A stretch of 64,000 nucleotides of DNA from Algibacter pacificus (GTDB lineage Bacteria > Bacteroidota > Bacteroidia > Flavobacteriales > Flavobacteriaceae), in assembly GCF_008033385.1 (NCBI RefSeq), contig NZ_VOGY01000003.1, forward strand, positions 310,001 through 374,000, read 5' to 3'. Made by a program: the position numbers and the translations under genes. Position 1 is the stretch's first letter, and each line of letters opens with the position of its first letter. This document shows positions 43,407 through 50,497 of this stretch, piece by piece. Below the pieces are notes generated by a model. It did not search any database, had not been told where the DNA came from, and saw only the letters and a list, made by a program, of their open reading frames with translations.

Positions 43407-43983
43407 TTTTTACAAGTATCAGTTGTTTAAGTGCTGTCTCTCTTCGGTCGACATGATTGATGATGCTATAAAAAGAAAATGCCGGAGTTATTTCGACGTA
43501 AGGAGAAATCGCATCCTAACTTGCGACTGTTGAGTCTGTTTATGTGATGTCTCTCTACGGTCGACATGACAAATAATGCTATAAAAAAAGAGAACTAGAA
43601 TTACAGAAGAAGAAACATGGGCTTCTTTGTCATTTCGACGTGAGGAGAAATCACATCCTGCTTTGCCGTTGCTAGTCGGTAATTTGAGGAAGGGCATTTG
43701 GATTAATTTTTACAAGTATCAGTTGTTTAAGTGCTGTATCTCTTCGGTCGACATGATTGATGATGCTATAAAAAGAAAATGCCGGAGTTATTTCGACGTA
43801 AGGAGAAATCGCATCCTAACTTGCGACTGTTGAGTCTGTTTATGTGATGTCTCTCTACGGTCGACATGACAAATAATGCTATAAAAAAAGAGAACTAGAA
43901 TTACAGAAGAAGAAATATGCGGTTTTCTGTCATTTCGACGTAAGGAGAAATCACATCCTGCTTTGCCGTTACTGGTCGGTAAT
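43384..43983 (+). repeat. 300-bp tandem duplication of palindromic repeats
   Basis: Two nearly identical copies with a period of exactly 300 bp (43384-43683 and 43684-43983); for example AGGGCATTTGGATTAATTTT occurs at 43391 and 43691. Only scattered single-base differences are visible (such as TGTCTC/TGTATC at 43436/43736). Each unit starts in the last codons of the gene at 43113 and contains a right arm (43433-43457), a full palindromic unit (43485-43570) and a left arm (43629-43660) of the repeat family seen at 12568. The duplication must be recent. Confidence 0.9.
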
Positions 43984-43985
43984 CT

Positions 43986-44118
43986 CGCGATAGGGATTGC
44001 AGAGGCATCCTTTTTTTGCTAGCCAAAACTTGATTTTTTACTGAATTTTGTTTGAAATGGACAGATCTTGAAACAAGTTCCGAATGACTTTGCAAAAAAA
44101 GATATAGCGGAAAGCCCG
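43986..44118 (+). repeat. Structured intergenic element, copy A
   Basis: GCGAT, AGGGATTGCAGAGGCAT, a hairpin (CTTTTTTTGC at 44010-44019 with GCAAAAAAAG at 44092-44101) enclosing a large loop, then ATAGCGGAAAGCCCGG. It shares flanks with copies B (53343) and C (28868); the distal AGGG and outer stem are degraded here. Confidence 0.6.
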
Positions 44119-44186
44119 GTTTATTTTGGCTTTTTTCGGCCAAAATAAAATTGCCAAAAACATATAAAACCAGTGTTCCCGATTCT

Positions 44187-44257
44187 TTTTAGGCGCTAAT
44201 AGAAATTACATTCTGCTTTGCCTCTTGTGTGGTGTCTTCTACTGTCGACATGGCAAA
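44187..44257 (+). repeat. Degraded palindromic repeat unit
   Basis: TTAGGCGCTAATAGAAATTA followed by CATTCTGCTTTGCC resembles the left arm, and GTGTCTTCTACTGTCGACATGGC the right arm, of the family at 12568 and 43485. Several changes show that it is an old copy. Confidence 0.5.
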
Positions 44258-44275
44258 TGCGCATTCATGTTATAA

Positions 44276-44310
44276 TAAAAAAATCCCAAACATATCTGCT
44301 TGGGATTTAA
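44276..44310 (-). terminator. ahcY terminator
   Basis: AAATCCCAA (44281-44289) pairs with TTGGGATTT (44300-44308); on the minus strand it is followed by TTTTTTTATTATA. Confidence 0.75.
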
Positions 44311-44361
44311 TTTATAATTGAGATGCTGAAACAAGTTCAGCATAACAAAACGGTCGTTTTT

Positions 44362-45678
44362 TTAGTATCTGTAATGTTCTGGTTTGTATGGCCCCTCTAC
44401 GGTTACTCCGATATATGTGGCTTGGTCTTCACGAAGTTCGGTTAGTTCTACGCCTATTTTTGCTAGGTGTAATTTTGCTACTTTTTCGTCTAAGTGTTTT
44501 GGCAACATATATACTTTGTTTTCGTATGCATCGGCATTGGTCCAAAGTTCAATTTGCGCTAATGTTTGGTTTGTAAATGAGTTAGACATTACAAAACTAG
44601 GGTGTCCTGTAGCACAACCTAAGTTTACTAAACGCCCTTCTGCAAGAACAATAATATCGTTTCCGTTAATGTTATATTTATCTACTTGTGGTTTAATAGT
44701 ATCTTTTGTGTTACCGTAGTTTTTATTTAACCATGCCATATCGATTTCGTTATCGAAATGCCCAATATTACATACAATAACTTTGTCTTTCATGGCTTCG
44801 AAATGACGCCCTTGGATGATATCTTTATTTCCTGTAGTGGTGATAATGATATCTGAATTTGCAATAACGGTTTCTAATTTTTTAACTTCAAAACCATCCA
44901 TAGCTGCTTGAAGTGCGCAAATTGGGTCTATTTCTGTAATGGTTACAATAGATCCAGCTCCTTTAAAAGAGGCTGCTGTACCTTTACCAACATCCCCATA
45001 ACCACAAACGGTTACACGTTTACCAGCAAGCATAATATCGGTTGCACGACGAATAGCATCTACTGCAGATTCACGACATCCGTATTTGTTATCGAATTTA
45101 GATTTTGTTACCGAATCATTCACATTAATGGCAGGCATTGGTAATGTTCCGTTTTTTACACGCTCGTAAAGACGGTGCACTCCAGTTGTTGTTTCTTCTG
45201 AAAGTCCGTTAATTCCTGCTGCTAATTCTGGGTATTTATCTAAAACCATGTTGGTTAAATCGCCACCATCATCAAGAATCATGTTTAATGGTTTTCTATC
45301 TTCTCCAAAGAAAAGGGTTTGTTCTATACACCAATCAAATTCTTCTTCTGTTAATCCTTTCCACGCATATACGGCTGTTCCTGCTGCTGCAATGGCTGCT
45401 GCTGCTTGATCTTGCGTAGAGAAAATATTACAAGAACTCCAAGTTACCTCAGCACCTAAAGCTTGTAAAGTTTCTATTAAAACTGCGGTTTGTATGGTCA
45501 TGTGTAAACATCCAGCAATTCGTGCGCCTTTTAATGGTTGTGCTTCACCATACTCTTCACGAAGGCTCATTAAACCTGGCATCTCTGCTTGGGCTAATTC
45601 TATTTCTTTTCGTCCCCAAGCTGCAAGAGAGATATCTTTAACTTTGTTAGCTACGTAAGGAATTGTTTTTGTGCTCAT
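44362..45678 (-). CDS. ahcY: Adenosylhomocysteinase
   Basis: A 438-residue S-adenosylhomocysteine hydrolase, which clears the by-product of methylation and yields homocysteine and adenosine. Conserved blocks: [20 protein letters not shown] with the following [12 protein letters not shown], the substrate region [10 protein letters not shown], the NAD motif [14 protein letters not shown], and the C-terminal [15 protein letters not shown]. It is transcribed alone toward the repeat region and divergently from the PPTase gene. Confidence 0.98.
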   Translation of the reverse strand: MSTKTIPYVANKVKDISLAAWGRKEIELAQAEMPGLMSLREEYGEAQPLKGARIAGCLHMTIQTAVLIETLQALGAEVTWSSCNIFSTQDQAAAAIAAAGTAVYAWKGLTEEEFDWCIEQTLFFGEDRKPLNMILDDGGDLTNMVLDKYPELAAGINGLSEETTTGVHRLYERVKNGTLPMPAINVNDSVTKSKFDNKYGCRESAVDAIRRATDIMLAGKRVTVCGYGDVGKGTAASFKGAGSIVTITEIDPICALQAAMDGFEVKKLETVIANSDIIITTTGNKDIIQGRHFEAMKDKVIVCNIGHFDNEIDMAWLNKNYGNTKDTIKPQVDKYNINGNDIIVLAEGRLVNLGCATGHPSFVMSNSFTNQTLAQIELWTNADAYENKVYMLPKHLDEKVAKLHLAKIGVELTELREDQATYIGVTVEGPYKPEHYRY

Positions 45679-45779
45679 ATTAGTTTTCTTTTTTATTTAA
45701 AACTTAAACAAGGATTGCGAATAGCACTTAAAATAGTTAAATTCGCTCGTCGAAATTGTATAATTTGTTTAAGATTGTG

Positions 45780-45787
45780 CAAAGGTA
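45780..45787 (-). promoter_or_regulatory. -7 element for ahcY
   Basis: On the minus strand the sequence reads TACCTTTG, matching TAnnTTTG, about 100 bp before the ahcY start. A -33 TTG at the proper distance was not found. Confidence 0.4.
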
Positions 45788-45810
45788 ATCAATAACATTC
45801 AGAATATTAA

Positions 45811-46440
45811 ATGCCACTTTATAAAACCATTACACCAAATTCACAAACTGTTGTTAAAATCTGGAAGATTACCGAGTCTTTTAATGATTTAATGTCGGAA
45901 ATAACCTTAAAGCCGGAAACCTTAAAACGGGTTTCGGGAATGAAAAGTGAGCTGCACCAGCGTGGTTTTTTAAGTGTTCGTCATTTACTTGCAGCGTTTG
46001 GCTATGAGGATGCCGATTTGTTTTATGATGAAAATGGTAAGCCACATTTAAAAGATGGGAAACAAATTTCGATTACACATTCTTTTAATTTTTCTGCTGT
46101 AATTATTAGTGATCACATTATTGGAATTGATATTGAAAAACAGCGGGATAAAATTACCTTGATTGCTCATAAATTTATTGGGTATGAGGATGATTATTTA
46201 GATAAAACAGCCCCCGATTATATAAAAAAACTAACCACCGTTTGGTGCGTAAAAGAATCGCTTTACAAACTTTTTGCAACACCGGGCACGAGTTTTAAAC
46301 AGTGCTTTTTGGTGATTCCGTTTGAAATACAAGATGAAGAAACCATGGCTTGGATTGATTATAAAGAAAAAAAACACCGTTATTTAGTGCACTTTTTTGA
46401 GTTTGAGGGTTTTGTGTGTGCTTTTGCTATTGGAGCATAA
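45811..46440 (+). CDS. 4'-phosphopantetheinyl transferase, Sfp type
   Basis: A 209-residue PPTase that attaches phosphopantetheine to carrier proteins. The magnesium and CoA site motifs are GIDIE (105-109) and WCVKES (145-150), the two Sfp/AcpT signatures. The SITHSF block (87-92) is also typical. Its stop overlaps the start of the GGGPS-like gene (TAATG), so the two are translationally coupled. The target is probably the fatty-acid ACP or a secondary-metabolite carrier; no such cluster is in the window. Confidence 0.88.
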   Translation: MPLYKTITPNSQTVVKIWKITESFNDLMSEITLKPETLKRVSGMKSELHQRGFLSVRHLLAAFGYEDADLFYDENGKPHLKDGKQISITHSFNFSAVIISDHIIGIDIEKQRDKITLIAHKFIGYEDDYLDKTAPDYIKKLTTVWCVKESLYKLFATPGTSFKQCFLVIPFEIQDEETMAWIDYKEKKHRYLVHFFEFEGFVCAFAIGA

Positions 46441-47153
46441 TGATTGTTTATAAAAACATACAAAAAGGGAATAGGCAACTTGCGATTTTAATAGATCCTG
46501 ATAAATTTTTAGTTGAAAAAACGGCTGCTTTTATTGAAAAGGTAAACCACTCGATAGCGACGCATATTTTTGTTGGCGGCAGTATAGTTGACGATTTTTT
46601 AACCGATATTTTAGTTGAAGAAATAAAGAAACACACCACAATACCTATTGTTTTATTTCCGGGCGATGTTACTCAAATTACTAAAAAAGCAGATGCTATT
46701 TTGTTTTTGTCTTTAATTTCAGGGAGAAACCCGGAGTATTTAATTGGGAAACATGTTGAGGCTGTTTCAAAATTAAAAAACTCGAATTTAGAAGTTATTC
46801 CAACAGGGTATATTTTAATTGAAAGCGGAAAAAAAACTGCTGTACAACAGGTTACCGAAACACTCCCTATGCCAGAAAACGACATTCAAAATATTGTAAA
46901 TACCGCCAAGGCTGGTGAATTATTAGGCATGAAACTTATATATTTAGAAGCTGGAAGTGGCGCAGATTTTCCTGTTTCCACGCATATTATTTCAAAAGTA
47001 AAAAAAGAACTAAATATTCCGTTACTTGTTGGTGGTGGTATTAGAACTTTAGAACAGTTAGAAAAAGCCTATCAATCGGGAGCCGATTTAGTAGTTATTG
47101 GTACCGCTTTTGAAGAAGATGAATTATTCTTTGAATCAATAAAAAAACACTAA
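46440..47153 (+). CDS. Geranylgeranylglyceryl phosphate synthase-like protein
   Basis: A 237-residue TIM-barrel prenyltransferase of the PcrB/GGGPS family. It joins glycerol-1-phosphate to a polyprenyl diphosphate by an ether bond, the first step of archaeal lipid synthesis; group II members occur in flavobacteria. Signatures: RQLAILIDPDKF, FVGGSIVDDF, LFPGDVTQI, YLEAGSGAD and LLVGGGIRTLEQLEKAYQSG with ADLVVIGTAFE. The start is the ATG at 46440, overlapping the stop of the PPTase gene. The end product in this lineage is not known. Confidence 0.88.
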   Translation: MIVYKNIQKGNRQLAILIDPDKFLVEKTAAFIEKVNHSIATHIFVGGSIVDDFLTDILVEEIKKHTTIPIVLFPGDVTQITKKADAILFLSLISGRNPEYLIGKHVEAVSKLKNSNLEVIPTGYILIESGKKTAVQQVTETLPMPENDIQNIVNTAKAGELLGMKLIYLEAGSGADFPVSTHIISKVKKELNIPLLVGGGIRTLEQLEKAYQSGADLVVIGTAFEEDELFFESIKKH

Positions 47154-47158
47154 TTTTT

Positions 47159-47791
47159 ATGAACGCAATCTTTGAGTTTTTCTTTAAACAATATTCAGAT
47201 TACGAAACTATTGATATTATTCTCGAAATAATAGCGGTAGTTTTCGGCTTTCTTTCCGTTTGGTATTCTAAACAAAATAAGCTTTTAGTATTTCCAACCG
47301 GCATGATTAGCACACTTATTTTTGTGTACTTATTATTAAAATGGGAACTTTTAGGCGATATGATGATAAATGCGTATTATTTTATAATGAGCGTTTATGG
47401 TTGGTATATTTGGACCCGGAAAACCGGAGACACCGTTTTAAACCCTGTTTCTAGAACGACTCTAAAAGAGAAAAAAACAAGTGTTATTATCTTTATTTCT
47501 ACACTTATATTTGTTTTTGTGGTATACAAAGCGTTCGATAAATGGACCAGTTGGATGGCTTATGTAGACACCCTTACCACCGCCATATTTTTTGTTGGTA
47601 TGTGGCTCATGGCACGAAGAAAAATAGAAAATTGGATTTTTTGGATTATTGGAGATATTATTTCAGTTCCACTCTATTTTTACAAAGGGTTCACCTTTAC
47701 AAGTTTACAATATTTCGGATTTACATTTATTGCCATTTTTGGATATTTAGCATGGAAGAACACTATAAACAAGAACCTTCAAACTGTATAA
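47159..47791 (+). CDS. pnuC: PnuC-type vitamin transporter
   Basis: A 210-residue membrane protein with seven predicted helices and the PnuC motifs WYSKQNKLLVFPTGMIST, YYFIMSVYGWYIWTRK and the C-terminal WIIGDIISVPLYFYKGFTFTSLQY. PnuC facilitates diffusion of nicotinamide riboside, which is trapped by a kinase; PnuT homologues carry thiamine. The kinase gene that overlaps its 3' end is a pseudogene, and a TPP riboswitch lies 2.5 kb downstream, so thiamine is an alternative substrate. Confidence 0.87.
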   Translation: MNAIFEFFFKQYSDYETIDIILEIIAVVFGFLSVWYSKQNKLLVFPTGMISTLIFVYLLLKWELLGDMMINAYYFIMSVYGWYIWTRKTGDTVLNPVSRTTLKEKKTSVIIFISTLIFVFVVYKAFDKWTSWMAYVDTLTTAIFFVGMWLMARRKIENWIFWIIGDIISVPLYFYKGFTFTSLQYFGFTFIAIFGYLAWKNTINKNLQTV

Positions 47792-48240
47792 AAATAGTTT
47801 TGTTCGATCTAAATTTTATTAAAAATCAACACTTTCTAAACAATTAGCTTGCCATTATATGCAAGATATATGTAAAACATATAAAATAGGCAGTTTGTTA
47901 TCTAGTGTCAAATACCAAATAAAGAGAAACAATAATAGAACTAAAAACACGGGTACTGTGCTAAGTTCTCACAACTATCTATTAGAAACCAAGCGATGCT
48001 CTATAACCTATTGTTTAGAGATTTATGTTTCTAAAGTTGAAAAATATAAACTAGAAAACACCTACAGTTTATGTTTTTTATCCTATATTGACACACATTA
48101 AGGATGGGTGCCTGAGTAGGTAATTCAGAACCGTTTAAATTATGCTTATAGCTTTTTAAAATAAATTTATAAATAACGACCAACCAGATGTGTTATAAAG
48201 TGAAAAAAACACTAGGCACATTTTGAAATATAAAGATTAA
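47752..48240 (+). pseudogene. Decayed NadR-like ribosylnicotinamide kinase gene
   Basis: Remnant of the AAA/NadR-like kinase that follows pnuC in related flavobacteria. Frame 1 from 47752 reads MEEHYKQEPSNCIKIVLF, then the expected P-loop GPESTGK is lost. From 47823 another frame reads KSTLSKQLACHY. The same frame, after an internal loss, gives NYLLETK and KYKLENTYSLCFLSYIDTH, followed by a stop at 48099. From 48163 a third frame gives KFINNDQPDVL then a stop and SEKNTRHILK. The Walker A motif is destroyed and at least two frameshifts and stops are present. Confidence 0.7.
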
Positions 48241-48257
48241 CCTAATTAAAACAAAAA

Positions 48258-49808
48258 ATGATGTTTTCTGAAAAAGACACCAGACAAATTAACAGTAAAG
48301 GTATTGCACTAAAACAAGTTGAAGCACAAGTTTCCCGTATAAAAAACGGGATGACCTATTCTAATTTAATTGCCGCTGCAAACATAGGAAAAGGTATTGA
48401 AAGCTATAATAGCTACAAGAGTCAAGAGTTTATAAAACGGTTTGAAGACAAACAAAACGAACTCGATATTGTAAAATTTGTTCCAGCATCTGGTGCAGCA
48501 TCTAGGATGTTTAAGTTTCTTTTTCAATTTCTAAAAAACTTTGATTCGAATAACGAAACAATTGACGCATACATTGAAAACAAAAATGATAAGCTTATAA
48601 AAACCTTTGTTGCTGGATTAGAAAACTTTCCATTTTATACAGAAGTTTTAACAAAAGCAAAAGCGATATATCCAAATTATGATAACTTCAGTAAAAGTGA
48701 AGCTTGTACAGCGTTTGTAAAAACGATGCTAGATGAAAATGCTTTAAATTATAGCTTTTTCCCAAAAGGACTATTACCTTTTCATACCTACAATAACGTT
48801 GCTGTAACCGCTTTTAGAGAGCATTTGTTAGAGTCAACCTTATACGCATCATCAAATAATAAAGCGAATCTTCATTTTACAGTTTCCGAAAAACATCATA
48901 AGTATTTTAATGCTGAATTAAGTAAAATTAAATCGGAATTAGAGGAAAAAACAAATACAACATTCAACGTCTCTTTTTCTTATCAAAAAGAAGAAACCGA
49001 AACGTTAGCTTTAACTACCGATAACCAAATTTATAGAAACGAAGATGGTTCTATTCTTTTTCGTCCGGCAGGTCACGGTGCTTTAATAGAGAACTTAAAC
49101 GATTTAGATCACGACATCGTTTTTATTAAAAACATCGATAATATTGTTGTTTTCGAAAAAAATAAAGATGTCTCGGAATACAAAAAAATGCTTGGAGGTG
49201 TTTTAGTTGAAGCGCAAGAACGGGTTTTTAATTTCTTAAAACGATTAGATGATACCGATGTTTCAGAAGCTGAGCTGTTAGAAATAGCACAGTTTATTAC
49301 TTCTAAAATGAATGTATCTATTGGTGATGATTTTGACGATTTAGCTTCCGAAGACAAGAAAAACTACCTAAAAACCAAATTAAACAAACCTATTCGTGTT
49401 TGTGGTATGGTTGAAAATGTTGGTGAACCTGGCGGTGGTCCTTTTTATGTAAAAGATAAAAATGGTGACGTGTCTTTACAAATTGTAGAGTTTGCTCAAA
49501 TTGATATTGATAATACAGCACAGGCAGACATTGTAAAAAACGCATCGCATTTTAACCCAACAGATTTAGTTTGTGGTATTAAAAATTATAAAGGTGAAAA
49601 GTTTAATTTATTGAATTATGTAGATCCGGAAGCCGCTTTTATTACTATGAAAACCCAAAACGGAACCGATATTCAAGCCTTAGAGCTTCCCGGTTTATGG
49701 AACGGGAGTATGGCCGATTGGATTTCTATTTTTGTAGAAGTACCTTTAAACACCTTTAGCCCTGTGAAAACGGTAAACGACCTTTTAAAACCGGAACACC
49801 AAGGGTAA
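48258..49808 (+). CDS. DUF4301 family protein
   Basis: A 516-residue soluble protein of the DUF4301 family, conserved in Bacteroidota. The N-terminal part contains KFVPASGAASRMFKFLF, a glycine-rich phosphate-binding-like loop, and RPAGHGALIENLNDL, which resemble sugar-nucleotide pyrophosphorylase motifs. The C-terminal half has CGMVENVGEPGGGPFYVKD. A nucleotidyltransferase-like role has been suggested by such motifs but is not established. It follows the pnuC-nadR remnant and precedes arfB by 1 bp. Confidence 0.8.
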   Translation: MMFSEKDTRQINSKGIALKQVEAQVSRIKNGMTYSNLIAAANIGKGIESYNSYKSQEFIKRFEDKQNELDIVKFVPASGAASRMFKFLFQFLKNFDSNNETIDAYIENKNDKLIKTFVAGLENFPFYTEVLTKAKAIYPNYDNFSKSEACTAFVKTMLDENALNYSFFPKGLLPFHTYNNVAVTAFREHLLESTLYASSNNKANLHFTVSEKHHKYFNAELSKIKSELEEKTNTTFNVSFSYQKEETETLALTTDNQIYRNEDGSILFRPAGHGALIENLNDLDHDIVFIKNIDNIVVFEKNKDVSEYKKMLGGVLVEAQERVFNFLKRLDDTDVSEAELLEIAQFITSKMNVSIGDDFDDLASEDKKNYLKTKLNKPIRVCGMVENVGEPGGGPFYVKDKNGDVSLQIVEFAQIDIDNTAQADIVKNASHFNPTDLVCGIKNYKGEKFNLLNYVDPEAAFITMKTQNGTDIQALELPGLWNGSMADWISIFVEVPLNTFSPVKTVNDLLKPEHQG

Positions 49809-49809
49809 T

Positions 49810-50217
49810 ATGTTTAGTGAAGCCGCATTAATTCAAGAATTACAATTTAAAGCTGTAAGAAGCTCTGGTGCAGGCGGACAACATGTAAACAAAGTAGCTT
49901 CTAAAATAGAGTTGAGTTTTGATTTATTAAACTCTCAAGCCTTTTCCGAAGCAAAAAAAGCGCGTTTGTTAGCAAAGTTACAGCCTCGTTTAACGAATAA
50001 CGGCGTGTTATTGATGCAATGCGGAGAAAGTAGAAGTCAGCATAAAAACAAGGATATCATAATTAAACGCTTTTTAGCATTGATAAAATCATCACTTATC
50101 ATTCCTAAAAAGCGTATTCCTACTAAAATTCCAAAATCTGTGATTAGAAAACGTTTAAAAAACAAACGTAACCTTGCCGATAAAAAAGCCAATAGACGCA
50201 AGCCAGACTTAGATTAA
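49810..50217 (+). CDS. arfB: Alternative ribosome-rescue factor ArfB
   Basis: A 135-residue protein with the GGQ motif of peptidyl-tRNA hydrolysis (SSGAGGQHVNKVASKIEL, GGQ at 22-24). The basic C-terminal tail (KKRIPTKIPKSVIRKRLKNK and more) enters the mRNA channel of stalled ribosomes, as in E. coli YaeJ/ArfB. The length and absence of other release-factor domains separate it from RF1/RF2. It is cotranscribed with the DUF4301 gene. Confidence 0.9.
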   Translation: MFSEAALIQELQFKAVRSSGAGGQHVNKVASKIELSFDLLNSQAFSEAKKARLLAKLQPRLTNNGVLLMQCGESRSQHKNKDIIIKRFLALIKSSLIIPKKRIPTKIPKSVIRKRLKNKRNLADKKANRRKPDLD

Positions 50218-50259
50218 AAAATTTTCAACTTTCTTACTTTAAAATTCTAAATTGTTACC

Positions 50260-50267
50260 TAAATTTG
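50260..50267 (+). promoter_or_regulatory. -7 element upstream of the TPP riboswitch
   Basis: TAAATTTG matches TAnnTTTG and lies 11 bp before the riboswitch, so transcription would begin at its 5' edge. Confidence 0.5.
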
Positions 50268-50277
50268 CACCGTTCTC

Positions 50278-50352
50278 AAAAAAGGGGTGCCTAATATCGG
50301 CTGAGATCATACCCATTGAACCTAGAACAGGTAATGCTGTTTAGGAAAATAA
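50278..50352 (+). promoter_or_regulatory. TPP (THI element) riboswitch
   Basis: The conserved THI-box strings are present in order: GGGGTGCC, GGCTGAGATCATACCC, ATTGAACCTAGAACAGGTAA and TGCTGTTTAGGAAAATA. It folds into the TPP aptamer and controls the TonB receptor 145 bp downstream. In between, AGACTT/AAGTCT (50368-50382) and a second AAGTCT (about 50419) allow alternative pairing, but no clear terminator is seen, so the control step is uncertain. Confidence 0.9.
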
Positions 50353-50497
50353 CGTTTTTAGTTAGTGTAAAAAGACTTATCAAGTCTGAACACCAATTCT
50401 AATGGCGTGTGGAAAAACGAAGTCTATACTTCAAAAACATAATTTTTAATTTTAAAGAATAATGACCTCTTTTTATTCGATTATAAACATAATCGTA

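Noticed and set aside
43433-43965. Regularly repeated sequence that could be taken for a CRISPR array
   Set aside because: The repeats are long imperfect palindromes and a 300-bp tandem duplication, with no uniform 25-40 bp repeats and unique spacers; no cas genes are present.
43488-44143. Short open frames on both strands in the repeat region
   Set aside because: They follow the tandem duplication and palindromic repeats and differ only as the repeats do.
44384-44719. Open frames opposite ahcY
   Set aside because: Shadow frames of a strongly conserved gene on the other strand; the same holds for those opposite ftsX, uppP, leuS, rng, nadB and the amt genes.
47859-48101. 80-codon open frame after pnuC
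   Set aside because: It reads as one frame of the decayed NadR-like gene; it starts after the destroyed P-loop and has no independent identity.
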